The translations under genes and the position numbers were made by a program. From a virus: 28,628 nt of DNA. Position 1 is the stretch's first letter. The number at the start of each line of letters is the position of its first letter. Of the stretch, positions 1-6,111 are shown one piece after another. The stretch covers positions 1-28,628 of the IMG/VR virus record IMGVR_UViG_3300042923_000265; one strand, given 5' to 3'. Below the pieces are notes generated by a model that worked only from the letters and a program-made list of their open reading frames with translations, had not been told where the DNA came from and searched no databases.

Positions 1-366
1 GAAATTATTGACCATCTAAATCAAGTGTGCGGAACCAACTATAAACACACAACAGAAGGACATAAAAAACATATTCGTGCTAGATGGAATGAAAAATACA
101 CGCTTGATGATTTTAAAACGGTTATTGATAAAAAAGCTACGGAATGGCTAAATACAGAACAAGCTAAATTTTTAAGACCAGAAACACTGTTTGGTAATAA
201 ATTTGATGGATATCTTAATCAACTAGCCGGCAATAAACAGAATAATAAACCTAAAAGTCAGTTAGATATGATTAAAAATCTATTGGGGGAAGATGATGGA
301 CCAGAAACAAACATTGAAGATACTAGCACCATTAATGTTAGCGTTTCCTCGTTCGGGGATGAATGA
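1..366 (+). CDS. Phage replication protein, C-terminal part (DnaD-like / Phg_2220_C domain)
   Basis: The reading frame is open from base 1, so this is the 3' end of a longer gene cut by the window edge. The visible 121 residues begin EIIDHLNQVCGTNYKHT and continue with ARWNEKYTLDDFKTVID and LRPETLFGNKFDGYL. This is the pattern of the conserved phage replication C-terminus (TIGR02220/Phg_2220_C), found at the end of DnaD-like replication initiators. Such proteins bind the phage origin and help recruit the host helicase. The last part is a low-complexity acidic/Ser-Thr tail. The next gene overlaps its 3' end by about 70 bases, consistent with a replication operon. Recognition is from motif memory, not from a search. 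Confidence 0.8.
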   Translation, partial: EIIDHLNQVCGTNYKHTTEGHKKHIRARWNEKYTLDDFKTVIDKKATEWLNTEQAKFLRPETLFGNKFDGYLNQLAGNKQNNKPKSQLDMIKNLLGEDDGPETNIEDTSTINVSVSSFGDE

Positions 367-829
367 GGAAAACATGAGCCTGTATGCAACGGTTCTATCT
401 GAATTAACAGAACAAGAGCTAAAAGCTGGAGTATTAAAATGTATGCGTACATGCAAATTCTTCCCCAGTATCGCGGAGATCATGGAAGTGTCTAACGATA
501 TGGTACAAGTTGCCACAAAAACAAAAGCTAAATCACCAGACGAAGCATGGAATGAAGTACAAAGACAAATGCAAGAAGCATTTATATACAAGGAGCCTAA
601 ATTTTCGACACCAGAGATTAAAACGGCAGCTTTGGCAATGGGGTGGATTGGGTTATGTGAAACTCCTACCGACCAAATAGGAACTGCTAGAGCACAGTTT
701 TTACGGCTATATGAAAGTGTATGTAAGCGTAAAAAAGAAGATCGAATAAATAATAATGTTATGCAAATAATGGGCGGACAAAATAAAACGGCAAATTTAA
801 TTAGCAAGGTTACTAAATTAATGCCGTGA
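296..829 (+). CDS. Putative replicative helicase loader/inhibitor (G39P-like)
   Basis: A 177-residue protein directly after the DnaD-like gene. The N-terminal half contains LMLAFPRSGMNEENMSLYA, then ELTEQELKAGVLKCM and CKFFPSIAEIMEVS. This arrangement (AYP-like start, helical repeat, FFPSIAEI) is typical of phage helicase-loader proteins related to SPP1 G39P, which bind the host DnaB/DnaC helicase and deliver it to the phage origin. The middle has DEAWNEVQRQMQEA and a basic stretch follows. ATG at 296 is preferred over 293 because the GGGGGA Shine-Dalgarno then lies 5 bases away. The gene overlaps the preceding one in another frame, implying translational coupling. Confidence 0.7.
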   Translation: MDQKQTLKILAPLMLAFPRSGMNEENMSLYATVLSELTEQELKAGVLKCMRTCKFFPSIAEIMEVSNDMVQVATKTKAKSPDEAWNEVQRQMQEAFIYKEPKFSTPEIKTAALAMGWIGLCETPTDQIGTARAQFLRLYESVCKRKKEDRINNNVMQIMGGQNKTANLISKVTKLMP

Positions 830-843
830 AAGGAACGAGCTAA

Positions 844-1296
844 TTGAAATACCTAAACTCACAAGGAATCAACGACCTAGGCGTCATTGGTTATATGTGC
901 GGAAATCTAAAACAAATGCGTAAACGAATAGATAAAGATTGGTCAGCAGAAACAAAGCGAGCAGTTAGTATGGCCTCTACATATACAGAAAAGGCTTATG
1001 TAGCAATTTGCAGTGAACTTGATAAGAAGCAAGGCAAATTACTTAAAAACAGGCTTAATTCTTGGATAGGTGCGAAGATGGACATTATCCGCAAGAGTGA
1101 AGTTAGGCAAGACGTATGCACGGTAGAAGTAGAGCGAGACGATTTTTATAAATTAGTTGAATATTATGTCCAAGAATGCTGTAAAGGATGTAGACAGCCG
1201 GAACGGTGTAGTTTAAGAGATATGTTTTTAAAGTATGATGTGCCGATTAGTAGGGATGAAGGTAAATGTCCATATTTTAATGATGGAGGTAAGTAA
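844..1296 (+). CDS. Conserved phage protein with C-terminal Cys cluster (DUF5651-like)
   Basis: A 150-residue protein with a TTG start, 14 bases after the helicase-loader gene. The N-terminal two thirds are helical and basic (CGNLKQMRKRIDKDW). The C-terminus carries ECCKGCRQPERCSLRDMF and GKCPYF, five to six cysteines that could hold a zinc ion. I associate this pattern with small Firmicutes phage proteins labelled DUF5651, but the assignment is from memory and the function is unknown. Position in the replication operon suggests an early role. Confidence 0.65.
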   Translation: MKYLNSQGINDLGVIGYMCGNLKQMRKRIDKDWSAETKRAVSMASTYTEKAYVAICSELDKKQGKLLKNRLNSWIGAKMDIIRKSEVRQDVCTVEVERDDFYKLVEYYVQECCKGCRQPERCSLRDMFLKYDVPISRDEGKCPYFNDGGK

Positions 1297-1530
1297 ATGA
1301 TAGATAGCAACAAATATGTAATGTCTAAATATGTTACAAAAGAAGATTTATTAAGTGACAAATGCAATGATCTTGAAAAAGAAGTTAAATTATTACGTCA
1401 ACGATTACATAATTCAAAACGTGACAATAGGACTAATAGAGATAGATTAAGAAATACGGTTTTGTTTTATCATAAGAAATACGTAAAATTGTCTAGAAAT
1501 TTTATAGAAGTAAATAGGAGTAAACAATGA
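1297..1530 (+). CDS. Small basic coiled-coil protein, unknown function
   Basis: A 77-residue highly basic protein starting directly after the stop of the preceding gene, with GGAGGT overlapping that gene's end. Residues about 20-60 form a helix rich in Lys, Arg, Asn and Leu (CNDLEKEVKLLRQRLHNSKR), probably a short coiled coil. Its stop overlaps the ATG of the MazG-like gene (ATGA), so the two are likely translated together. No family recognised. Confidence 0.6.
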   Translation: MIDSNKYVMSKYVTKEDLLSDKCNDLEKEVKLLRQRLHNSKRDNRTNRDRLRNTVLFYHKKYVKLSRNFIEVNRSKQ

Positions 1531-1808
1531 TAGATAAAGACCTAAAAACAATAGCAGATTATTTTCAACATAAGCAAGTAATGAAATTAGTCGAAGAAAT
1601 GGCAGAACTAACACAAGCTATTGCAAAATTGCATAATGATGATAACGAAGAAAATTCATTGCATGTAATTGAGGAAATGGCTGACGTTGAAATCGTATTA
1701 GAGCAATTAAAGTATTTGCTTAGAAGTACAGCAGAATTCAATATAATCAAGAAACAAAAAATAGAGCGCACATTACAACGTATAGCAGATTGTACATATA
1801 AGAAATGA
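1527..1808 (+). CDS. MazG-like nucleoside triphosphate pyrophosphohydrolase
   Basis: A 93-residue protein with LVEEMAELTQAIAKLH and VIEEMADVEIVLEQL. The paired EExxE and ExxD motifs on two helices are the metal-binding signature of the all-alpha MazG/HisE pyrophosphohydrolase fold. The length fits a single MazG-like domain. Family members hydrolyse NTPs or alarmone-like nucleotides; in phages they are thought to adjust the host nucleotide or stress pool. The start overlaps the previous stop in ATGA. The actual substrate cannot be read from sequence. Confidence 0.85.
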   Translation: MIDKDLKTIADYFQHKQVMKLVEEMAELTQAIAKLHNDDNEENSLHVIEEMADVEIVLEQLKYLLRSTAEFNIIKKQKIERTLQRIADCTYKK

Positions 1809-1818
1809 GGTAGTTAAA
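1800..1818 (+). repeat. 19-bp gene-junction repeat, copy 1
   Basis: AAGAAATGAGGTAGTTAAA occurs here and, identical, at 2035-2053. Each copy contains the stop codon of one gene and the ribosome-binding site of the next. The repeat brackets the 74-residue gene precisely. Confidence 0.8.
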
Positions 1819-2043
1819 ATGACAAGTGAAGAATTGCATGAACTGGTTGAATTGGAAAAACAAATAAAGTTTTTTGAAAAAGTTATAAGTAGCGCAGAAT
1901 GTGGTAGCGGAATTTATATTTATTCTGGAGATATGAGCCGAGCAGAAGGTAGAGAAGTTTCAGAAGGTATTCTTAAAAATAAAATACTTAAATTAATACG
2001 TGAAGAATTAGAAAATATGAGGGAAAAGTTTGGTAAGAAATGA
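1819..2043 (+). CDS. Small hypothetical protein, coiled coil
   Basis: A 74-residue charged protein: N-terminal helix ELHELVELEKQIKFFEKVI, a short Gly/Tyr-rich stretch (CGSGIYIYSGDMS) and a C-terminal helix ILKLIREELENMREKFGKK. No family recognised. It sits between MazG-like and PP-loop genes and is bracketed by two exact copies of a 19-base junction sequence carrying the Shine-Dalgarno GAGG. Confidence 0.6.
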   Translation: MTSEELHELVELEKQIKFFEKVISSAECGSGIYIYSGDMSRAEGREVSEGILKNKILKLIREELENMREKFGKK

Positions 2044-2053
2044 GGTAGTTAAA
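2035..2053 (+). repeat. 19-bp gene-junction repeat, copy 2
   Basis: Exact second copy of the junction at 1800-1818. It supplies the stop of the 74-residue gene and the Shine-Dalgarno (TGAGGTAG) of the PP-loop gene. Its last base is the A of that gene's ATG. Confidence 0.8.
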
Positions 2054-2820
2054 TGGAACTAGTTGTAGCTTCATACGGTGGCGGAACAAATAGCACAGCA
2101 GAATTAATTGAATGTGTAAAACGTAAAGAAAAAGTAGATTTAATATTATTTGCTGACACAGGGGGAGAAAGACCAGAAACATATAAATATGTGCAAATGT
2201 TTAGTGATTGGTTGGTTAACCATGGTATGCCAGGAATAATAGTAGTTAAAAAGACTGATAAAAATGGGCAGATCCTTACTTTAGAACAAAATTGTTTACA
2301 ACAAAAAGCATTACCTTCACTTGCTTATGGATTTAAAACATGTTCACAAAAATTCAAGATACAACCGCAAGAAAAATTCATAAATAATTGGCAACCTGCC
2401 GTTGATACTTGGAAAAGTGGTAATAAAATAACTAGGTTGGTTGGCTATGATGCAGGAGAAGAACGTAGAGTAAAGATTTATGAAGATAAAAAATATAACA
2501 ATCGTTATCCGTTGATCGAATGGGATATTGATCGTGATAAATGTGCACAGATAATTTTAGATGCTGGACTAGAATTACCGGGTAAATCGTCGTGCTTCTT
2601 CTGCCCGAGTACAAAAAAGAAAGAATTATTAAAAATGCGAAAAGAACATCCAGAATTATTAGAAAGAGCTTTTGAAATGGAAAGAAATTCAGAGTTAACA
2701 GTGATTGACGGATTAGGCAGAAGTTACAATTGGGAAAAATTCATACATGCAAAAGAATCTGAATTTAGTTTGTTTTGTGAGTATGAAAGCGATCAATTGC
2801 CTTGTGGTTGTTACGATTAA
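2053..2820 (+). CDS. PAPS-reductase-like PP-loop protein (adenine nucleotide alpha hydrolase)
   Basis: A 255-residue protein. Residues 7-15 (SYGGGTNST) form a PP-loop variant of SGGxxS, followed by LILFADTGGERPETY. This is the N-terminal signature of phosphoadenosine-phosphosulfate reductase/DndC-type ATP-pyrophosphatases. A cysteine pair CFFC is at residues 181-184, followed by KKKELLKMRKEHPELLERA, the usual C-terminal part of phage PAPS-reductase-like proteins. A final CGC lies at the extreme C-terminus. Family members activate or reduce sulfur compounds or modify nucleic acids through an adenylylated intermediate. In phages the substrate is usually unknown. No Dnd partners are nearby. Confidence 0.8.
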   Translation: MELVVASYGGGTNSTAELIECVKRKEKVDLILFADTGGERPETYKYVQMFSDWLVNHGMPGIIVVKKTDKNGQILTLEQNCLQQKALPSLAYGFKTCSQKFKIQPQEKFINNWQPAVDTWKSGNKITRLVGYDAGEERRVKIYEDKKYNNRYPLIEWDIDRDKCAQIILDAGLELPGKSSCFFCPSTKKKELLKMRKEHPELLERAFEMERNSELTVIDGLGRSYNWEKFIHAKESEFSLFCEYESDQLPCGCYD

Positions 2821-2952
2821 AGTATAAAAAGTAACTACAAAATAAAACATACCCCACCTAGTTTCCCCAACATCAAACAAAATATGCACGACTAGCATAC
2901 TTATATAGACAAGCATAAAATAACTAGCTTAAAACTAAAATGAGGTGAAAAT

Positions 2953-3132
2953 ATGCAAGAAATATTTACACAAATACTTAGAGTAATACTATATGCACTA
3001 ACAATACTTACAACAGTAATGTTACTAGCATACCTATATTGCTTATACGGTAAATATCAAGAGCAGAAGAAATATAAAAAGTTTGACGGTGAAACAAAAG
3101 ATAGGATTATGCGAACTATCGTGAAGAGATAA
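2953..3132 (+). CDS. Small single-pass membrane protein
   Basis: A 59-residue gene with GAGGTGA at 2942-2948 before ATG. The N-terminal half is a hydrophobic helix (ILYALTILTTVMLLAYLYCL), followed by a basic tail KYQEQKKYKKFDG, the layout of a single-pass membrane peptide with a cytoplasmic C-terminus. The 132 bases before it contain no gene, and I saw no clear promoter there. Function unknown. Confidence 0.6.
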   Translation: MQEIFTQILRVILYALTILTTVMLLAYLYCLYGKYQEQKKYKKFDGETKDRIMRTIVKR

Positions 3133-3145
3133 GGAGAAATGAAAA

Positions 3146-3337
3146 ATGAAAAAATTTAGTATTAGCTTTGATATTGATAGAGTATGGAGCAACGTTATTA
3201 TACAAGCAGAATCAGAAGAAGAAGCGGAAAGAAAATTTAATAAGTTGACTATAGGTGATTTATTAGATATGTGTGGAGAAATACCAGAAGCTGAAATTGA
3301 TGAAGTTTTCGAATTAAAAGATGAAGAAGTATTGTGA
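3146..3337 (+). CDS. Small acidic hypothetical protein
   Basis: A 63-residue acidic protein (MKKFSISFDIDRVWSNVIIQ, then ESEEEAERKF and a very acidic end). The beta-strand-like start followed by EAExxF resembles small phage proteins of unknown function in which an AESEEEA helix follows a strand. Preceded by AAGGAGA. The next gene's ribosome-binding site lies near its 3' end. Confidence 0.6.
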   Translation: MKKFSISFDIDRVWSNVIIQAESEEEAERKFNKLTIGDLLDMCGEIPEAEIDEVFELKDEEVL

Positions 3338-3350
3338 AGAGGTGAGTAAG

Positions 3351-3788
3351 TTGAAAAGACCAGATATAGATAATATAAAAAATATGTATAACGACGCTCC
3401 AATTGTTTTTATACAAGGAGCAAGGCAAGCAGTACCACAATTGATTGAGTACATAGAGCAACTAGAAAAAGATATAAAAATGTTTAGAAAAGATACTATT
3501 GACTCAATAGAAAAAGGAAAATTAAGAAACATTGAACTTGACTTGATAACAGATAAGACAAAAGAGTTGGTTGAACGCAACAAAGCATTAGAAAAGTCGT
3601 TAAATAACATTACAAAGCTAAGACCAATAGAAGAAATACACGAAGATTACGGAGACGTTTTGTTATGGGATTTAGAATCAGGCAACCAACCAGATATAGG
3701 TAGCAATCTTGATTGTAACTTTAGAGAAGACAAGTACACACATTTCTCGTTAATACCGCCTGTAGAGTTAGAAGGTGATACAAAGTGA
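3351..3788 (+). CDS. Conserved phage hypothetical protein, coiled coil
   Basis: A 145-residue protein. I chose TTG at 3351 because GAGGTGAG lies 4-5 bases upstream; the in-frame ATG at 3321 lies inside the previous gene without a good site. APIVFIQGARQAVPQLIEYI is typical of many small phage proteins, and a coiled coil follows (QLEKDIKMFRKDTIDSIEKG onward). The last codons (EGDTK) contain GAAGGTGA, which acts as the ribosome-binding site of the next gene. No known function. Confidence 0.65.
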   Translation: MKRPDIDNIKNMYNDAPIVFIQGARQAVPQLIEYIEQLEKDIKMFRKDTIDSIEKGKLRNIELDLITDKTKELVERNKALEKSLNNITKLRPIEEIHEDYGDVLLWDLESGNQPDIGSNLDCNFREDKYTHFSLIPPVELEGDTK

Positions 3789-3961
3789 AATACAACGATG
3801 AAGCGATAGAAAAGTTGATTATGTGTTTAGCAAGTCCTGATTGTGGTTGTTGTCCTAGCGAACTTGGTTTTGAAGATTTACCAAACAAAGAATGCGATAT
3901 GATAAAACACAGTAAATGCGTTAATTGTTGGAAACAATCCTTGGCAGGTGAACAAAATTGA
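3785..3961 (+). CDS. Small Cys-rich protein, upstream paralogue
   Basis: A 58-residue gene with a GTG start overlapping the previous stop (GTGA). It contains CLASPDCGCC, KEC and KCVNCW, seven cysteines and likely a zinc knuckle. It ends CVNCWKQSLAGEQN, very like the end of the next gene product (CEKCWDKALEGEQN), so the two look like diverged tandem duplicates. Its stop TGA overlaps the TTG of the next gene, and the final GGTGA serves as the Shine-Dalgarno. Confidence 0.65.
   Translation: MKYNDEAIEKLIMCLASPDCGCCPSELGFEDLPNKECDMIKHSKCVNCWKQSLAGEQN
3947..3960 (+). repeat. Coupling junction repeat, copy 1 (SD plus TTG start)
   Basis: GGTGAACAAAATTG encodes the last residues GEQN of the upstream gene and supplies the Shine-Dalgarno and TTG start of the next. 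It is identical to 4168-4181. Confidence 0.75.
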
Positions 3962-4182
3962 GTAAAAAGTTAACTATCAAAGATGAACTTAAAATAATTA
4001 AAGAAAAATGCCCAATCATATGGGAAAGTAAGTTTTATTGTGAATGCCCTAGCAGTGTTGATGATAGTCTAGACAATGCCTTTGAGATAAGTGATTATGA
4101 CGAATCATATTGTGATGTAGGATCGAATGATGGAATGTGTGAAAAGTGCTGGGATAAAGCGTTAGAAGGTGAACAAAATTGA
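3958..4182 (+). CDS. Small Cys-rich protein, downstream paralogue
   Basis: A 74-residue protein with a TTG start inside TTGA, coupled to the preceding paralogue. Residues 26-31 contain YCECPS, and the end has CEKCWDKALEGEQN. The spaced cysteine pairs suggest a zinc-binding fold. The 3' end repeats, base for base, the GGTGAACAAAATTG junction seen at its own start, so it passes coupled translation on to the next gene. Function unknown. Confidence 0.65.
   Translation: MSKKLTIKDELKIIKEKCPIIWESKFYCECPSSVDDSLDNAFEISDYDESYCDVGSNDGMCEKCWDKALEGEQN
4168..4181 (+). repeat. Coupling junction repeat, copy 2
   Basis: Exact copy of 3947-3960. Again it encodes GEQN at the end of one gene and provides the start site of the next (TTG at 4179). 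Confidence 0.75.
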
Positions 4183-4451
4183 ATTACACAATACCAAAAG
4201 ATAGACAAGAAGCAATAGAGATATTTAATAGATTAAATTATAATTTTATACTAAACAGTTTAACTAAGTACGATATGTTTATAGGTGCGTTGACTGAATG
4301 TAGTGATAAAGAGTTTAAAGAAAATACTAGATATAACGAATTTGGTACAATCCCTTGTGCAATATGTTTATATAATGAACTAAAATTGCCTTGCGCTGGT
4401 GATTGTCTTGATAATGTTGAAATTGTATTTAGTAAGCGGTGGAATGAATGA
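4179..4451 (+). CDS. Hypothetical protein with Cys residues
   Basis: A 90-residue protein starting at TTG within TTGA, coupled to the upstream gene. N-terminus MNYTIPKDRQEAIEIFNRLN. Cysteines occur in CSDKEF, IPCAICLYNELKLPCAGDC, giving a CxxC plus CxxxC arrangement that could bind a metal. No family recognised. It lies within a chain of four coupled small genes. Confidence 0.6.
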   Translation: MNYTIPKDRQEAIEIFNRLNYNFILNSLTKYDMFIGALTECSDKEFKENTRYNEFGTIPCAICLYNELKLPCAGDCLDNVEIVFSKRWNE

Positions 4452-4472
4452 ATATAGAAAAGAGGGAAATAG

Positions 4473-4769
4473 ATGAGTGTTGAACCAGAATTATATAATT
4501 TTTTACAAGAAAGAGAATGCCATTTATATAAAGAAAAAGGTGAAATTCATTCATGGGTAGCGGTTTATTTTGATGATCTAGAAGAATTTGCGAAAATTGT
4601 TGATACAAATGATGGTGATGGTGGTTTAGACGTAAAAATGTTTAATAATTATATTGCTATTGAATTAAATGATACTTTTGAATCGCTAGACCAGACAATA
4701 CATGATTATAAAAATTGTTTTCCAGAAAATGAATATGAAGATTATTTTCCAGAAGGTGAAAAGCAATGA
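4473..4769 (+). CDS. Small acidic hypothetical protein
   Basis: A 98-residue very acidic protein (FDDLEEFAKIVDTNDGDGG, ENEYEDYFPEGEKQ). It resembles small phage proteins with a WVAVYFDDLEEF strand/helix unit, but I cannot name a function. The upstream AGAGGGAAATAG gives the ribosome-binding site. Its 3' end (GAAGGTGAAAAGC) again forms the Shine-Dalgarno for the next gene, whose ATG overlaps its TGA. Confidence 0.6.
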   Translation: MSVEPELYNFLQERECHLYKEKGEIHSWVAVYFDDLEEFAKIVDTNDGDGGLDVKMFNNYIAIELNDTFESLDQTIHDYKNCFPENEYEDYFPEGEKQ

Positions 4770-4933
4770 TTAATCAATCAGAAATAAAAGAACATGCTGA
4801 CAAATTAGCGCTAGAAACAGGAAAACAAATACAGGTAACCTACAACGAGCATGCAGGAGTGCAATATTATCCTACAAGTATTAAAAGATCAGAGTGTTTT
4901 GAATTATTATATGTAACTAGTGAGGTGAAATAA
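4766..4933 (+). CDS. Small hypothetical protein
   Basis: A 55-residue gene starting in ATGA over the previous stop and ending in TAATG over the next start. Sequence MINQSEIKEHADKLALETGK, then QVTYNEHAGVQYYP. No family recognised. Its C-terminal codons (SEVK) carry TGAGGTGA, the Shine-Dalgarno of the next gene. Tight packing on both sides supports it as a real gene. Confidence 0.6.
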   Translation: MINQSEIKEHADKLALETGKQIQVTYNEHAGVQYYPTSIKRSECFELLYVTSEVK

Positions 4934-5121
4934 TGGAAGCTAGATTAATAGAGCAAGAAGTAATAAAAAAATATAATACACGAATTAAACTAACTAAAAA
5001 AGAATCAACTAATAGCCGTATTATTAAAAAACTAGAAGAATTAAAAGCAATTAAAACTAAAGAATCAAGCAGGTTTATTTACTTCGAAGTAAAAGGAAAT
5101 TGCTTGCCGATTATATTATAA
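4933..5121 (+). CDS. Small basic hypothetical protein
   Basis: A 62-residue Lys-rich helical protein (IEQEVIKKYNTRIKLTKKES, RIIKKLEELKAIK), starting in TAATG with GAGGTGA just upstream. No family recognised. It is the last intact gene before the ssb remnant, so it marks the ancestral left neighbour of ssb. Confidence 0.55.
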   Translation: MEARLIEQEVIKKYNTRIKLTKKESTNSRIIKKLEELKAIKTKESSRFIYFEVKGNCLPIIL

Positions 5122-5142
5122 AAATAAAAGGATGGGATTATT

Positions 5143-5196
5143 ATAAACAAGACGATTTTAGTTGGACGCCTAGCACGTGATCCAGAAATAAAATAA
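5143..5196 (+). pseudogene. ssb: Remnant of an ssb gene (first ~18 codons)
   Basis: AAAAGGATGGG lies 6 bases upstream of a frame reading (I)NKTILVGRLARDPEIK and then TAA. NKxILVGRLxRDPEI is the hallmark N-terminus of bacterial and phage single-stranded DNA-binding proteins. The expected ATG is ATA here, and the frame stops exactly where the OB-fold should continue. A complete but diverged ssb starts at 6112 (MNKFIGVGRLTKDVEIRYS), so this is not simply its own 5' end. It is most likely the scar of a resident ssb displaced by the RHH/HNH cassette. Confidence 0.8.
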
Positions 5197-5200
5197 AAAT

Positions 5201-5224
5201 AAAAAAACCGCTATTTTACAGCGG
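5201..5224 (-). terminator. Terminator of the RHH gene (possibly bidirectional)
   Basis: CCGCT-ATTTTAC-AGCGG hairpin. On the minus strand it is followed by seven T residues (A-run 5201-5207). On the plus strand a shorter T-run follows at about 5227-5231. It overlaps the last codon and stop of the RHH gene and would also insulate the ssb remnant. Confidence 0.7.
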
Positions 5225-5372
5225 AGTTTTTAAAACATTCTATTGATTTGTCTAATAATTTTGATACTGGAATTCCAGTAGACTCTGAATAATCTTTAAG
5301 CCAACAATATAAATCTGTTTTAATTGAATTAGAAATAGGTGTTCTAGTTTTTAACCCTCTATTTTCAGTCAT
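5211..5372 (-). CDS. Ribbon-helix-helix transcriptional repressor
   Basis: A 53-residue gene on the minus strand: MTENRGLKTRTPISNSIKTD, then LYCWLKDYSESTGIPVSKLL and DKSIECFK. A short beta-strand (RTPISNSIK), helix A (LYCWLKDYSEST) and helix B after IPVSKLLDKSIE are the RHH_3/CopG-Arc layout, which binds DNA as a dimer through the paired strands. GAGGTGA precedes its ATG, and a promoter with 17-bp spacing lies at 5391-5419. It is divergent from the HNH endonuclease gene and probably represses both through the palindrome at 5401-5428. That role is inferred from position and family. Confidence 0.85.
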   Translation of the reverse strand: MTENRGLKTRTPISNSIKTDLYCWLKDYSESTGIPVSKLLDKSIECFKNSAVK

Positions 5373-5390
5373 GTAATTCACCTCAAAATC

Positions 5391-5419
5391 ATTATATCAT
5401 TACAATTAATTTATAGCAA
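5391..5419 (-). promoter_or_regulatory. Promoter of the RHH gene
   Basis: On the minus strand: -35 TTGCTA (5414-5419), 17-bp spacer, -10 TATAAT (5391-5396). The -35 lies within the palindrome at 5401-5428. Confidence 0.75.
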
Positions 5420-5428
5420 TTAATTGTA
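5401..5428. promoter_or_regulatory. Operator: perfect 10-bp palindrome between divergent promoters
   Basis: TACAATTAAT, 8 bases, ATTAATTGTA: a perfect inverted repeat. It covers the whole -35 box of the RHH promoter and most of the -35 box of the HNH promoter. This is the expected place for an autoregulating RHH repressor. Further TACAAT/ATTGTA half-sites lie just outside it. Confidence 0.7.
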
Positions 5429-5452
5429 GTTCATTGTAGTTTATGGTATAAT
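5424..5452 (+). promoter_or_regulatory. Promoter of the HNH endonuclease gene
   Basis: -35 TTGTAG (5424-5429), 17-bp spacer, -10 TATAAT (5447-5452), followed by AGAGGTGAT and ATG at 5470. It overlaps the right half of the palindrome. Confidence 0.75.
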
Positions 5453-5469
5453 CAATAGAGGTGATAATC

Positions 5470-6111
5470 ATGATAAATATGGTTGGCAAACGATTTGGTA
5501 GACTAGTAGTTATTGAGTTTTTAGGAATAAATAAAAGTTGTAAAAGGGTATGGAAATGCAAGTGCGATTGTGGGAAAATAACTAAAGTTATAACTTCACA
5601 TTTATTAAATGGACATACACGATCTTGTGGATGCATAAGGTTAGAAAATTCAATAATTGCAACTAAAAAATCAAATACAAAACATGGAAAGTGCCATACC
5701 AGAATATATAGAACATGGATAAATATGCTTGCAAGATGTTATAACAAGAACGAGATTCATTATAAAGATTACGGAGCGAGAGGGATAGTTGTTTGTAATA
5801 AATGGAGTGAGTTTATTAATTTTTATAATTGGGCACTAGACAACGGTTATAAAGACACGTTAACGATTGATCGTATAAATGTTAATGGTAATTATGAACC
5901 TAGCAATTGTCGTTGGGCTACAAACGAACAACAAAATAACAATAAAAGAACAAATATATTTATTACTTATAATGGAGAAACAAAAACTTTAACACAGTGG
6001 GAAAGAGAACTTAAATTAACAAAAGGAATTTTGCGAGATAGAATTGTAAGATATGGATGGACAATAAAAAGAGCGCTTACAGAAAAAATTAATAATAAGG
6101 TGGTTAAATAA
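5470..6111 (+). CDS. HNH homing-type endonuclease with zinc-ribbon N-terminus
   Basis: 213 residues from ATG 5470; GTG at 5461 sits inside the Shine-Dalgarno AGAGGTGAT and is less likely. Residues about 5-57 (GKRFGRLVVIEF, WKCKCDCGK, SCGC) form the Cys-rich N-terminal unit common in phage HNH/AP2-type proteins. The core reads HGKCHTRIYRTWINMLARCY, YGARGIVVCNKW, LTIDRINVNGNYEPSNCRW, the typical nuclease block of this family. The C-terminal ITYNGETKTLTQWERELKL looks like a NUMOD-type DNA-binding module. Such enzymes cut DNA lacking the insertion and spread with flanking sequence. It lies next to the ssb remnant and ends one base before the intact ssb. Confidence 0.85.
   Translation: MINMVGKRFGRLVVIEFLGINKSCKRVWKCKCDCGKITKVITSHLLNGHTRSCGCIRLENSIIATKKSNTKHGKCHTRIYRTWINMLARCYNKNEIHYKDYGARGIVVCNKWSEFINFYNWALDNGYKDTLTIDRINVNGNYEPSNCRWATNEQQNNNKRTNIFITYNGETKTLTQWERELKLTKGILRDRIVRYGWTIKRALTEKINNKVVK

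Noticed and set aside
280-807. Minus-strand ORF of 175 codons opposite the helicase-loader gene
   Set aside because: The plus strand encodes a recognisable protein in the operon direction. The minus frame has no plausible family and no start signals.
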